Source: Carex sylvatica (lineage: Eukaryota > Streptophyta > Magnoliopsida > Poales > Cyperaceae). From it: 64,000 nt of DNA. The first letter of the stretch is position 1, and every line of letters begins with the position of its first letter. Under the pieces are notes generated by a model. The model worked only from the letters and a program-made list of their open reading frames with translations, was not told the DNA's origin and searched no databases. This document shows, in pieces, positions 1-13,139 of the stretch. Both the position numbers and the translations under genes were made by a program. The stretch is from assembly GCA_964058845.1 (NCBI GenBank), contig CAXKVR010000035.1, positions 1 through 64,000 on the forward strand. The letters are read 5' to 3'.

Positions 1-59
1 GCTATGAAATGTACTGTATTATTGTTTTACAAAGTTGTATTATTTGTTTACGAATTCAG

Positions 60-143
60 GTGCGGCGAGATGGTGACAAGCTACCTATTGCTGTGTTACA
101 TTCCGAGCTCTTTTGGGGCAACCAAATTCCTTATTTGTACTAA
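60..143 (+). CDS. Possible 3'-terminal exon of an unidentified gene (5' part lies outside the window)
   Basis: A T-rich, intron-like stretch ends in a CAG at 57-59. After it comes an open frame of 27 codons ending in TAA at 141-143; the residues include RRDGDKLPIAVLHSELFWG. The composition is clearly richer than the flanks and codon-like. I do not recognise the family. The upstream exons would be before base 1. The alternative is a chance open frame, and one exon is weak evidence. Confidence 0.35.
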   Translation: MRRDGDKLPIAVLHSELFWGNQIPYLY

Positions 144-768
144 TGTCTGTCTATCAGTCAAAATTTTCAATTTCATCTAACATGTCACTGCAAACAAGGA
201 ACATATAGATAATCAGTATTAATATTTTTGAAGCACTCCCCTTTAGTGACTTACTGCGTTATGTTTATCTTGTGATTTATGAAATTACTCTTGAGTGATG
301 CATAATTATATTGCTTTGCCTTTATATGTGAACTCTAAGCTGAGTGATACAATATTATACGGTGTATTTCGTCATGGTCGGACGGTAACAACGCTTCATT
401 TCGGTTTTGCTATTTTTGCAGATTTTAGCAAGAATGATGTCATCTATTTTATTTATTTTATTTTAATACTGTGAATAAAGAAAGAATCCGAGATACATGT
501 CCTTATTCTCTGGCCCCACCTTCACTACTAAGGTAATTTTGCTTTTGGTGATTTAGAATCTTTCATGCATAGAGTACTCGGTATGGTTGAAGACTTGAAG
601 TCTCCTTTGCTTTGGTGGGACTCACATTCCTATTAGGCATTAGCCATGTATGTTTGGTTGCTATTCGAATGTCTTGATTTTTTTTTTATGATGATTATTT
701 CTTTCAAGGCTTAGTTACAAAGCCCACCCGATCGCTTTCATGGGCAATAAATTAACCCTGTGGTTGGT

Positions 769-893
769 TACGTAGATGAAGGGAGTCGCCCCTGGATGGC
801 ATGTCTACATCCTCGCTCATGGCTGATTTCCACTAAGGATTTGCTGTCTCAAATCCAGGAGGCTCTGTTGCAGCCAGGCTCTGACAGCCTATG
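769..893 (+). other. Exon-like open frame of unknown identity
   Basis: From about 769 to a TGA at 891-893 there is a GC-richer open frame whose translation includes DEGSRPWMACLHPRSWLIST and ends QPGSDSL. It follows a TAG at 767-769 that could serve as a splice acceptor. It could be a last exon of the same plus-strand gene as the fragment at 60-143, used alternatively, or a decayed gene piece. I do not recognise the family. Confidence 0.25.
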
Positions 894-1715
894 AGATGAA
901 ACATATAGTTTTGATACGAACAGGATCCTTTACATGATTAATGATTGATATTAAACAGAGTTGATGAAAAATTAAGAAATGTTAGCCTGTGATCAAATTG
1001 AGGTGCACCTTTCAAACGATATTGTAGGGAATAGTTACGTTCCACAAGGGGGAAAACCCTAACCTTAGCTGATAGATTAACGACTTAGGATTTAGGTCTA
1101 ACGAATTAGGATTTTTTACTTCGTCATGTCTTTATTTTGTAATTTTCTAATAATAATAATCATAAAAATTATATCAAAATAAAATGTTAGATCTGATCTA
1201 TATTTTTTATTCTCTTCGTATACATAAAAAATATTACTTTTATATTTGAATTTATATGAATTAATAAGTTGAAAACTCAACATCTAGAATTTATTCACAT
1301 TGGTATATTTTTACAAACTCTTGATAGTTAATACTAATTAAAATAAAATCAAAATGTTATAATCTTTCACATGTACAGAGATAATATGATGTGGATCATT
1401 TTTATCAGTTTTTATTTTTACATTTACGTTTTAAATTTTAAGTTAACAATGGACATTATGAAAACACAAAATAAAGAGGAAATTTTTCATATTTCTCTGA
1501 GCTGTATAAAAAACCAGAGCTACTAAACTACGGTATTTTTTTTAAACTTGTCATTTACAATCTCTTTACATTTTGTCTAGTTTATTTTTCAATACTATCA
1601 ACACAGCAACATCTTTACCTTTGAGCACTTACAATTTTAACACAGATAATATTAAGTATCTCTTACATCACTATTTTAAAATAATCTCCATGCAAGTAAC
1701 CACAACAACAAAAAA
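894..1715. other. AT-rich intergenic stretch downstream of the ZFWD gene
   Basis: No gene is visible. It contains the presumed 3' UTR of the minus-strand zinc-finger gene next to 1716. A segment at about 1599-1655 (key words CAACACAGCAACATCTTT and CTTTGAGCACT) recurs at 6663-6730 on the other side of that gene. Confidence 0.6.
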
Positions 1716-4700
1716 TTACGTCGACCACTTCCAGACCTTCAATTCACCAATTCCATCACCGGTGAAAAAGATTCCACCGGGACCCGTTTGCATTGTCCGA
1801 ACCTCCTGCTTTGCAAACATCCTCCCCCTCTTATTAAATCTATCCAAATATACCAAAAACAAATATATGTTATATAGGAAATATGATCCAGCTATTTTGG
1901 ATAATGTTTTCTTGATAAGGAAAACTTACGAGGGAAGATCATATAGGTGTACACTATTATCATTCAACGAACACATCAGTACCGGCTTTCCATTTAGATC
2001 TTGCATTCCACAAAGCGCGATTACCCCCTGACAATGCAAGATAACAAAAAGGAGAAGAAATTAAACAATTGGTTCAATTATTTTATTTATCATGCACCAG
2101 ATAATCAAAACTGAGCACAGAACATTTTACTAATACAAAACAACCGAGGGATAAAAATATAAAAAATAAACAAAGAGTACTGACATGTTCCTCGACGTGC
2201 GTATATATGACCTCTAGGTGCTCCTTGTTGCTAGTACACCAGATCTGAAAGTAAGGAAAAATGAAAAATTAGAAACCAACAACAATAATTTGAGTATATT
2301 CAACATATCCACATGTTAACAACTATCATACGAGCGATTTGATAGCATGTAATAATTCCATCAACTTTTCCATTGTTCTATATACATGATCTCAAGGCTT
2401 ACTTGGTAAAAATCAATTATGAACTGAAATTTTCCAAACTGAGAAATGAAGATAATACCTTCACAGTGTTGTCGAGGGAGCATGAAAATAAAAATTGATT
2501 CCAATATAGCAAGGACATCACCACGTTTGTATGCCCAGAAAGCGTCTGGACACACCGCAGGGTTGTCAAGTCCCAAACCTAATACATTTTTTAAATAAAT
2601 TAAATTGTATGCAAAAGGCAAAATAACAACATACTGGGGAAAAAGAAAAGAAAGAAAAGTTCCATTTGAAAATCCGTATAGATGGTCATGCTTATACAAG
2701 ATGGAGAAATTGATTTCAGTAAGCAGGTCTATAGAGGTTGACAATTTGGCATTAAATAGTAACAAGTAAACCCAGTAAGCATAAGAGTGTTGGGTGCCGA
2801 TACGAGTTCTCTAGAGGCTGATAATTTGCCATGCACAATAGTAAACCATATAAGAGTGTTAGATACCAATATTGTACTGGTCACGTCATGCAACGGGGTT
2901 GCTACCATCGGTCAAACACCATGTTCTGCAAGTTAAAGAACCAAATGAAACCACCTACCTGGGCATTACTTTATTGGTACATAATGAGGTACCTTAGCCA
3001 CAATGAAAATCTACAAGGGAAATCGAGTGGGAATATATGGACTCACTTTTATAGCTTTATCCATGGACCCTGAATAAAGTTCTGTTCCTCCTATGGCTAG
3101 TGAAATGACAGCGAGGCTGTGACCCAGAAGAGAAGCGGCAGGCTCAAAATAATTTGTTGGTGCGCTGTATCTCCACACCAATATTATACCATCCTATAAA
3201 TTTTTTTAAAAGTAAATCAAGTTTTAATTCTTTACACAAAATAAGTTCTAAAATGGAACTTATAAAAAAGAATTGAAGTAGGACTTACATGTGTCCCAGC
3301 GAACAGCATATCATTAGCAGTCACTAGTGCATATACCTGACCCGTGGGCCCGGAAAGGCTCATTTCGGCACCAGTCTGTGTGTTCCATACCTAAAGAAAT
3401 TAAAAAGAGAGAGATAGAGAGAACAATTAGATGTGAACAGAATCTATCCTAAGGGCAGGGTAACTTTTTTAGCAACTGCAACTAGCACCAAACACTTGAG
3501 AATCACATCACTAGATAAAAACAGTTAATTTAAGAAACATATGAGAAATTGCCCTTGAAGAGCCATGTTTGCAAAATGACTTGTTAATAGCGGCAAAATT
3601 TTCAATGATACAACTACACATTTCCATCAAATTCATCAAATATTAACTGGGTTTTTTTTATTTGTGAATATACCACAATTTATGCGCCAGATGCAAAATA
3701 TAAGAACAACTGTTTTATACCCATTTATCAGAGAGTACTCCGTGCACCATGGAAAAGTCCTAAAAGATAAAAGTATTCTTTTGAGAAAAGGGATTTATGA
3801 ATTACTTTGATAGAGTCGGGGATGCCAACAAATAACCAGGGCTCCACGCTAATCATACAGCCGACTTCACGCCCCATACAAACTGTTGCCACACACTACC
3901 ATACAGAAAATAAGACATCATAAATACAAGTCAAGCCAAAAGAAGATAAACAATTTTTCAAGGTTGAAATGAACATTTATCCCAAGACGCCCAACTACCT
4001 GGCCGGTTTGGCAATCCCACACCTTGACTGTCCCGTCCTTACTTCCAGAGTAAAGCTTGTCAGATCCCGCTGGTAGTGCTATGGCAGATATTACCTACAA
4101 GATATATATAAATATTTTAAAATAACTGTTCATTGATCATTACTTTTTTTTTATCATTAAAGCCCATAGACCATTCATTTCATTAAAACCAAAACTTGCA
4201 GGGTACATATGCAAAAGATTAATTCTGCTATTTCTCTCCCATCAAAACCAATACCAGAATCCAATAAAATCCTCTTTTCCCCTGATACATTAGTCTCTGA
4301 ACATTAAAATAGTAAACCCCAATAATCCCACCCGTTGATCTTGCTTTTTTTTTTTGCCGGATTAACAGCCAAGTTATTGTGGCTTCTTTGCACATGCACA
4401 CATGAGTAAGACTCATTGATCACTACTTGGTAAAAGAAGAGAATTAGTTGTGAAAAATAGGAAAGGGATTAACCTTTTTGTGTCCTTTTAGAGGCGTGAT
4501 GAGAGAAAAAGTGTCACCAATGGACCAAGAATGCAAATATCTACATCTCTCACCGTAGGAGCACGTCCCTGACAAAAAGTACTTGCATGGTTTATCGCAT
4601 TGGCTTGGGCCTGTGTTCTCTCCACGTGGACCTTTACCATTCAACTTGGACTGGTTGCCCCCATTGTCGTCTGGAATTCTAGGGTTTCGCCACAGCAGGT

Positions 4701-4896
4701 TATGGTATTGGCGGGGAATCCTCTTAGATGTAGATGAAGTGGAGGGATCTTGTGCGTCTGGGAGCTGGCTGTGGAGAAAAGGGCACGGGTGGCGGTTGCA
4801 GCGCCCGGACTGCCACTGGAAGCAAACCTTCCCCGTCCGATCAGGAAATCCCGATGCCGGCCTGCCGTAGCGGCGCTGGCCCGCCTCACTATCCAT
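1716..4896 (-). CDS. ZFWD-type protein: two CCCH zinc fingers plus WD40 repeats
   Basis: Nine minus-strand exons join in frame to 415 codons plus TAA: 4896-4474, 4094-3999, 3895-3806, 3390-3289, 3193-3047, 2578-2459, 2244-2185, 2027-1930 and 1827-1716. All borders are GT-AG, and 415 aa is the usual length for the plant ZFWD family. Finger 1 is C25-x7-C33-x4-C38-x3-H42; finger 2 is C104-x7-C112-x5-C118-x3-H122. From about residue 132 come WD40 blades (GHKKVISAIALPAG, SGSKDGTVKVWD, GHSLAVISLAIGG, SGSMDKAIKVWD, SGHTNVVMSL), ending FFTGDGIGELKVWKWST. The ATG at 4896 opens the first finger-bearing exon, matching family architecture. CCCH fingers usually bind RNA and WD40 propellers bind proteins, so an RNA-associated scaffold is likely; the precise role is not shown by the sequence. 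The closest Arabidopsis relatives are the C3H17/48/59/62/63 group; I cannot choose one. Confidence 0.93.
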
Positions 4897-5394
4897 CCTA
4901 GTTATCTGTGAAACCCTGGATTGGGATTCCTATCACTTGCGAAAGAGGGGAGAGGGTTGCGATAGAAATGCCGTTGGAAAAGAAAGAGAGATGTCGAGAA
5001 ATAAAGAAGAGAAGGATTTAGCGATAATAAGATTTCTGGCGGTATTTGTTATGTTCAATTTTTCAAGTCGGCGGAGAAAAAATAGACTGAGATATCTGAA
5101 AATAGTTCGATGGGCCATGGAACTATGTGATGGGTCGGAATTAGGCCTGAAATTATTTCCCTTTTTGTTTAAATATATCTTAGCTAATATGTTGTTTGCG
5201 TCTGGAGTTGTTGAATATATGGTCTCACATGTGATGGGCCGGGATTAGGCCTGAAATTTCTGACAACCACATATTTAATGTTTCATTCATTCTCAAATAG
5301 CATGTCCTAAAAGGCTCAAACCCAGGTGTTTGTTCGTATTAGGAAAAAAAAAAAATGAAAAACATATCAGCATCCAATTATCGTTGAAATAGAA
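4897..5394. promoter_or_regulatory. 5' flank of the ZFWD gene
   Basis: This covers the presumed 5' UTR and promoter on the minus strand. Purine-rich runs lie just upstream of the ATG. The octamer-scale phrase GGGCCGGGATTAGGCCTGAAAT at about 5235-5257 echoes one at 5133-5153. I could not fix a TATA box. Confidence 0.4.
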
Positions 5395-6110
5395 AAGAGG
5401 GGTCCATGTACTCTTTAAGTTCCGTGTAAAGGACTAAAAAAATTGTTATCTTATTTTTTTTTTTTTTAAAGCCTGGCACTAGCTGCCAAGTGATATATTA
5501 ATTAACAAAAACAAATTACACAATCTCAGTGCTCTGAACAGATATTAAAACCCCAACCTTGCGCTGACATCTGAGTATTTGTTATTATGTCCAAATATGC
5601 TACTGTAATTTAGCAAAATTTGAGCAATTTGTTAGGTTAGAATGCTTCATTTTGAAGTAATAATTAAATTGGTAGTTGGGTTATTATTCAAAAAGAAGGG
5701 AGCCATATGCCCAATTAATTATGAAATTAAGGCAATTTTTCGGTGCAAATTATGCCTGGACCAAAAATTGCTAGCAATTTATATGTTATTTTTCAAAAAT
5801 TTGAGTCCTAATAAAAATAAATTTTATATGTTATGGTTTTATTAGAGAAAGTTATATATTAATCAAGTCCAGTAATTTATTTTATTATTTGAGTTATGAA
5901 AAATAAAGTAGTATTCACATTCTTTTTTTCATAAATTTCAGTTGGGTTCTATTTAGATTATGCAGTCTTTAATTCGGGACAATTTTAACTAATTTGTGCC
6001 AGATGCGAACCTATCAACAATACAAAGAAAAAAAAAAAAAAAATTAAACCCTTGTCGTTATAAATTTAAAATTTGTTTAAAAAACTATAACTTGAAGCTT
6101 TGCTGGCAAA
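5395..6110. repeat. Copy A of a dispersed direct duplication
   Basis: Most of 5395-6110 is repeated at 6735-8600. Matching phrases include GTTCCGTGTAAAG, CATATGCCCAATTAATTATG and CCCTTGTCGTTATAAATTT. Copy A carries an extra segment at about 5452-5630 with a poly-T start and a GGCA...TGCC stem (retroposon 3' tail on the minus strand). Copy B lacks that segment and instead carries a 1.3-kb insert. Confidence 0.75.
5452..5630 (-). mobile_element. Retroposon 3' tail (LINE/SINE-like)
   Basis: Read on the minus strand it ends with a small stem-loop (TTGGCAGCTAGTGCCAGGC) followed by a long A tail; on the plus strand the tail is the T-run from about 5454. Copy B of the surrounding duplication at 6785 lacks it, so this is an insertion. 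Similar tail architecture occurs at 57945 and 62530. No reverse-transcriptase coding is left. Confidence 0.5.
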
Positions 6111-6539
6111 GTAGTATTCGAAGGACAATGATACCGTAGCTAAGGGATGCACAAAAAGTTCGTAGTTTGTGATCCGGTTTGAGTTTGATTTAAAAAAAAC
6201 TTCACAATTAATTTGATTTGAAATTAGTTTGTTCTGAAATAAATTAAATCAGTTTGATTCGAATCTTATTCAAATCAAACTCAAACTGGATATAATTCGT
6301 TCGAAATTGATTTACAAACTATTTAGGTCCGAATCTCAAATAATGCAACTAATGGATTCAACCATCAATATTTAATAATGCAGGAACCAAACTTATATTA
6401 GAGTTCAAAATTGTTAATATAATGGTAACTTATAATAGAAAAATATTTCAGCGTAACAAATTAACAATGGAATAAGTTCTATTTGACTAGGTTCATACTG
6501 TAATTTTAATCAATTTGAATGTTTAAAATTTTCATATGT

Positions 6540-6668
6540 AGACGCATCACTCGTAAGGTAGACGGATTTCAACGGTTCAAATTCATCATTTAAAATCGAT
6601 TTGAAGAGTTTTAAACTTGAATTCATCAAGGAAATTGATAAACTCAAAAACACCCTAGTTCTACTCCT
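6540..6668. mobile_element. Half of a MITE related to the 19033 element
   Basis: The segment ends in AACACCCTAGTTCTACTCC and shares GACGCATCACTCGTAAGG and the following 100 bases with the right half of the elements at 19033-19440 and 63324-63740. The left half is not recognisable, so this copy is truncated. Confidence 0.6.
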
Positions 6669-6734
6669 ATCAACACAGCAACAACATCTTTTGTGCTACC
6701 TTTGAGCACTCAACAATTTTAACACAGAAATTGT

Positions 6735-8600
6735 AAAGAGGGGCCATGTACTCCAATTAAGTTCCGTGTAAAGAACTAAATAATTGTTATCTTTGTTAGG
6801 TTAGACCGTTAGAATGCTTCATTTTGAACTTTGAAGTAATAATTAAATTGGTAGTTGGGTTATTATTAAAAAAGAAGAGAGCCATATGCCCAATTAATTA
6901 TGAAATTAAGGCAATTTTTCGGTGCAAATTATGTCTGGACCAAAAGTTGCTAATAATTTAGGTTTTGGACATGTTGTGATTGCAATAACAGAATAAGCAA
7001 CGGTTGATAATTGCCCTTCTTGAGTAGCCACTTGATTATGATTATTTTGACAACCTTAGCTATAGTTTTTATAGTTGAAAATCGAAAATAAATTTATAAG
7101 TATGTTATTAATTCAAATTTCATACAATATGATACTATGATACTATGTTGCATGAATATTGGTACAAGTATTGTATCGGATATGATACGGATACAGCGAT
7201 ACGGCAATTTTTAAAAATCCTGGATACGATATGTCTATTATATATTATTTTTTATTAGTTTAATTATATTATATAAATTAAATATTAAAAATCTTGGATA
7301 AAGTATATTGTATACGCTTAAATAAGAGTGGTACTGCAATGTTACAATAAAATTAGTCTAGTGCAACGGTGTAGTTTTTGTTGCAGTACTTCTGCTTGAA
7401 ATGAAATTCAGTGCTCTTTCCCTGCTATTCTCTCTATCTTTCTCCTCCTTCTCTTTCTCTCTCTCTCCTCTTTTTTAAAGAGAGAGATAGGGAGAACAAA
7501 AAAGCAGCGAGTTACTTTTCTAATAAGAAAAGCAGCAGATACACATCCCTCCTGCTTATGGCATGAATTTTACTAAATTATTTGGTCTTGCGCGGCTCAC
7601 AGCTTGGTGCACAAAAAATGAAACGAAGGGTCCATGCGCGGTCTGCACGAGGGAATCAGTTCCATTTGTAGCCGTATCAGCTCCGTATCAGCGTTAAATT
7701 TATTTAAAGTCGTCGATACGGGTACGGAACCCATTATGAAATATCTGTGTGACATCGATCTGATGTAAGAATGATTGTTAATTTTAAATTGTTGAATCTT
7801 GAATACATATGATGTACAGTAAAACGTACTCCAAATCTTTACCAATTTTTTTAACATGATATGTGTCATATAGATGAAGCCTATAATCTTGAATATAATT
7901 TTTGTCAAAATTTGTTATTATAATTTTTAAAAGAAGTTGATAGATTTGGTAGAAGCACCAATTTTCCAAAATTAATTAGTTATCAACAAAAAATATACAT
8001 GTACATGTTTAGCAAGGGTTGCTAGCTATATAAGTTTTTCTTCCATTGACATCATGTATTCATAAATAAGGTCCATTGTCTTTGCTTTTGAATTTTGATG
8101 ATCGATCGTTATATCTTTAATTTTAAAATTTGAATGACTCAAATATCATAATGGATTAAAAGTTTAAAACACTTGATGCTATCAATATTATATTATATAT
8201 GCATACTTGAAATATTATTGTCTTTTTATTGCATTTTGAACGGATTCAATAGTCTATAAAAATCTATTAATGTGGAAATTTATAGATGTTATTTTTCCAA
8301 ACATTTGAGTCCTAATAAAATAAATTTTATATGATGATTTTATTAGAGAAAGTTATATATTAATCAAATCTAGTAATTTATTTTATTATTTGGGTTATGA
8401 AAATTAAATAAAGTAGTATTCACATTTTGTTTTTCATAAATTTCAGTTGGGTTCGATTGCGATTATGCAATATTTAATACGGAACAATTTTAACTAATTT
8501 GTGCGGTGCGAGATGCGAACCTATAAAAAAATAGAGAATATTTTAAGCCCTTGTCGTTATAAATTTAAAATTTGTTTAAAAGACTATGACTTGAAGCTTT
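6735..8600. repeat. Copy B of the dispersed duplication, split by a 1.3-kb insert
   Basis: 6735-6962 and 8284-8600 align with the two halves of copy A (5395-6110). The insert, roughly 6963-8283, contains runs resembling GATACGGATACGG (7170-7240, 7670-7730) and CT-rich DNA at 7425-7495. An AATTTA is present at both junctions. I see no coding in the insert. Confidence 0.65.
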
Positions 8601-11339
8601 GTACAAAAGCAAAATGCGGTTACATTAAATGGTTTCTAATGATGCCATTAATTATCGATCTATCCTGGCTGGACATTAATTGTTGATAATAAAAAAGAGC
8701 TATTAACTAGTAAATTATATTTATAATATAATATAAATTTGTTTATGCATGAGTTTCATGCGTAAATACTTCACACAGCGTAACATTGAAGCTATTAATT
8801 AATTAAGTTTCGAAATTGATCAAGAAAATTCTTTCCATTTTAAGTTTTCAATATAAAAAAGTTCAAATTTGACTGCCTTTTTTAAAATAGCTTGGCTGTA
8901 TTTTGAAAGAATATTCCCGGTCTCATGCATTTTGCAAAATATTTGATTTTATATATATACTAAATTTATATGTTGCCTTATTTTATTATTTATGGAATTC
9001 CGAAGATACATGCATGTTTCATACCGATTGCTAAATTATAAAAATTAATTACCTCTAATTAATTCCGAAATTAGTTATTTCTTCCAAATTAATCACTTGT
9101 ATAATTTATGTTTTTATTGAATTTGATAAATTATTATATATCTAAAACAAGAAACTATAACTATATATTAAAAGGAATCTTACTTAAATATAGAAAGAAT
9201 AAAGAAAGTACCAAAACATGCATGAACTGATATTGGAATTTATCTGCAAGAATAATAAATAAATAAATAAATAAATATATATTACGCAAACAAACAACAA
9301 TTAAAACAACTAATTAATTAATTAAGGGTTTTTTTTAGTAATTAAGAAGTTTAGTTTAGGCTTTCTGAAATTTTAATCTGTATAATTGTTTGTATTCATT
9401 AATTTAAAAGTTAATATATTTTAATTAGTTATTTACCATTTTCATTTCCGATGTTAATTCCCTTTTGGTTTTCTATTTGCTTGTTGTTTTATTTTTTTTA
9501 TTTGTTAATGTAGAAAGCAAGAGCTAACTAAATTCCTCGGACTCATCTAATGATATAGCTCTTCATTTCTTGTTTGTTTATTTTTAATTTAATTAGGGGC
9601 GTACGTGCACGATTTTTTTCTTTTTAATATACGATACAATATATATTATGTAAGACGGATATGATAAAAGACGGGTAAAAAAATTTATTCATTAGAGCAT
9701 CAAATAAGAATACTTATTTTGTATATGTTATTATAGAACAATTAATAAATATAAAATTATGTAAAAAAATACGACATTTTGTTTCAACTTATGAAGAGAA
9801 TATATAATTTATAAAATTTATCCTTTCAAGATAGAATGTTATTATCTAATGAAATAAAAATTAAGTTGTCTATTTTGGTTATTATATCGTTGACAATTGA
9901 ACATGCATGTAATATTTTCTTCAAGAAAGAGACAATTCAATGAATGCAAAATATATATATCGACTAGATTAATGTCAACTATCATTTAAAGTTCAGTTAT
10001 TAGGACAAAACTTTATAATTTCAGAAACATGACATTTTTATTTATTTATTTAGATTAGAGGTGTATATACTTCTGTATGTCTTTCTCCTTTTTTCTTTTT
10101 AATACCTCACCACAATCTTCAAGCTTCACATGTTATATATATATTCTAATTTATGAAATTCGTAATGAAAATATAAGGAAACAGACAAATTAATAAGAAG
10201 GAAATTTGGAAGCGAAACTATGGAAACTGAAATTATTGAAATTTGGAAGCGTAATTTTTTACAGAGAAATTTTCCACTTTATAAGTTTTGAATTCATGAT
10301 ATCTCAAATTCAAACTTATGAACTTCACCAAAAAAAGTAACATATTCAGGATCTTTTGTGGCATGTCCAATACAATGTTGCACATTTTTAAAATCATAAT
10401 TAGTAAAAATAAAATCTGAATCAGGTTACTTTCGTTTCCTCTTTAATATGTAATCATATTTTATACACACACACACGCATAACCTAAACTTGTAATAAGA
10501 AATGAAATATTCATTTGTCCATATGCAATTAATTTTCATTATGAATGAATATTTAATATTATCTTTTGTGAGTTTGAAGTTTGAAGTTTGAAGTTTGAAG
10601 GGAGAGTGATTAAGCCTGATTGATAGATTAGGCCCATAAAAGGCATGATTAGGCCCATAAAAGAAAAACTGGTCATTTGATCAAGTGTCAGTCTCTATTG
10701 CTTTTCTTTTCTTGATGTTACTTATATATTTCTGTCTTCATGACATATTTACTTATATATGATCAAGTCCGTGCCAGAGTAGTTTACAAGAAATGTTATA
10801 AGAAGTAATTAATTAAATCCGTAGCAATCCCTAGTAGTGCTAGCTGGTGCACTATTTTTTATTTGATTTGATTTGATTTGATTTGATGGAGAAAGAAAGA
10901 AAGAAAGTAAAAGAAACCTTAATACTGTTGTTCATATAAACTGGGCCGATAATTCTTATCAAAGCCCTTTTAAGTGTTAATATATGCATCAATTCTTCTT
11001 GCCGCCGCGCCGTGTCAGATTACCATGACACGGCACATGACAAACACGTAACTGTTACATCATGAACCCGTATATATATTAATGACATTATGTCACATAA
11101 TATATATATATTTTATGACGTTATATATTTGAACATATTTATCACATAAATAGAACATTAGATATATATACCTGCCACATTATTGATTATTGATTACTAA
11201 TGTCGCAGGTAGGGATCAAATTATATAGCAACACTAGGCGGAATAGTAGAAAACCTACTATTAGTGACGTATGTTTAAAGGAGACAATTTGCTTGAGGAC
11301 ATATTTTTTTCCACCTGTCAAATCAAATTAATAATAATT
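8601..11339. other. AT-rich gene-free DNA
   Basis: No convincing coding exon or RNA gene on either strand. Simple repeats are present: (AAAT)n near 9258-9278, a TTTGAAG repeat at 10570-10600 and an ATTTG repeat at 10860-10887. A near-palindromic CGTGTCA...TGACACG occurs at about 11010-11033. Confidence 0.6.
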
Positions 11340-12357
11340 TTGTCATGTCTTAATTAGCTTTGGAATTATTTGGATTTTGTTTTTTACTTGATAATTTCTG
11401 TCTCTCTTCGAATGGGGTTCCAAAACCTTTTTTAAGACTTGATCTGCACCATTCAATTAATCACCACTGCTTTCTTCTTATCATTATTATTTTTTAATTA
11501 ATAGTTAACCACTAGGGCTGGCAAAACTGATTCGTTCTCTAATAGCTCGTTCGTTACTGGATAAACTAGGACTTAATTAGTTTGTTCATCACTAGCTCAA
11601 TTCAGAATTAACAAATTCAAGTTGGGGTCTAACATGCTCGCTGAACTAGACATTAATTTATGAATTTGTGTGTATTTTACATTGTTCAGATATTGTCCAG
11701 CTTAATTAGTTCAACTCAGTCTAAAAAGTTGGTACAATCATTCTGTCATGTCTTAATTAGCTTGGAATTATTTGGATTCTGTTTTTTACTTGTTTCTGTC
11801 GCTGTTCGAATGGGGTTCCAAAACTTTTTAAGACTTGACCGTACACCATTCAATTAATCACCACTGCTTTCTTCTTCTTATTATTATTTTTCTAATATAT
11901 AGTTAACCACTAGGGCTGGTAAAAATGTTTGTGGTTTGATGGTGACACACAGCTGATTTATTTACTAACAGTTTAATTGTTACTGGACGAGTTAGGACCT
12001 AATTTGCTCGCTACTAGCTCAATTCAAAATTAACGAGCTCAAACTGGAGTCTTGTTTGCTCATCAATTCACGAGCTAGCTCAGCTAGGTATTAATTTGTG
12101 AATTTGTATGAATTTGTGTGTATTTTATACTGTCCGGCTCGGTTCAAAATGTTCGTAGAATTCTTTTTTCTTAAAACAAGGTCCAATAAACCAGTTCACG
12201 AGCTAGCTCGATTCAGCTTGTGACAATTTCAAACTAAGATTTCAACTTTTACCTCTAAAATCAATTCGCTCGTGACTTAGATGAACCAGCTCGTGATGAG
12301 TTTGAGCTGAACCCAATTCATGATGAACCATGCATCTCGTTGCCACCCCTAACCACC
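11340..12357. repeat. Diverged tandem duplication with hAT-like ends
   Basis: About 190 bases at 11343-11532 (TGTCTTAATTAGC, GAATGGGGTTCC, CACCACTGCTTTC) recur at 11743-11925, and the DNA after each copy is also similar, so the unit is about 400 bp. Each copy runs into CACTAGGGCTGG. The end TTGCCACCCCTAA at about 12341-12353 is the inverse of TTAGGGCTGGCAA-type ends, which suggests a hAT-like MITE. No clean TSD was found. Confidence 0.55.
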
Positions 12358-12360
12358 TAT

Positions 12361-13104
12361 TTTTTTAAAATATTTTCATATTATTAAATATTAGTCACGT
12401 TGTGCACCATCTTTAATTCCGTTTCTGAAGCTAGTGATTGAAAAAGAAAAGTAAAAAAAACAAAAAAAAAGTAAAAAAGTAAAAAAAATAAAAATAAATT
12501 AAAACCAGATCATCAATTAAATTTTTAGTGAGATATAGCTTTTGGAAAGAACAAAAAAAACAATATATATCGATAATAAAAAATGCTAAACTGAATAACG
12601 GCTAATTAAGCTAGATCAATTGGCACTATCCTTCAATTAAGTTGTAAAATGGATTTATCTGAATTAACTATTAAGTATAAAGGGTGATAAATATTAGTAG
12701 TAATATTTACTAAAAGAAGATGAGTAATTAATGATTAGTATTGTGTCCGTACGTTACAATGGGAAATTATATATCGATAATAACAAATCTCATAGAAAAT
12801 AACATATTTTCATTAAAAAAATTGATCAATGAAAAGAATAATTATTCAACAATATTGATGAATGATATTAAAATAGATTGGATCATTGGAGGAGAGAGGG
12901 AGAGATATTATAAGAGAGCAAATATGTTCAAATTTTAGTATTTCATAGAAAACAAGTTGGGGGACTTTTAATTCATATATACGTTGATTTTGTATGGTAT
13001 TTTCTATTACAATAAATACGCAATTTGTTATTTTACTATTTTATCAATCAGTCTTAATTCATGAAAATTTATATAGTTTCTTTTGCTATTAATGTGGATC
13101 CGTA

Positions 13105-13139
<35 letters not shown>

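Noticed and set aside
2361..2765. Minus-strand 134-codon frame as a separate gene
   Set aside because: It overlaps ZFWD exon 2578-2459 in a different frame and is mostly intron.
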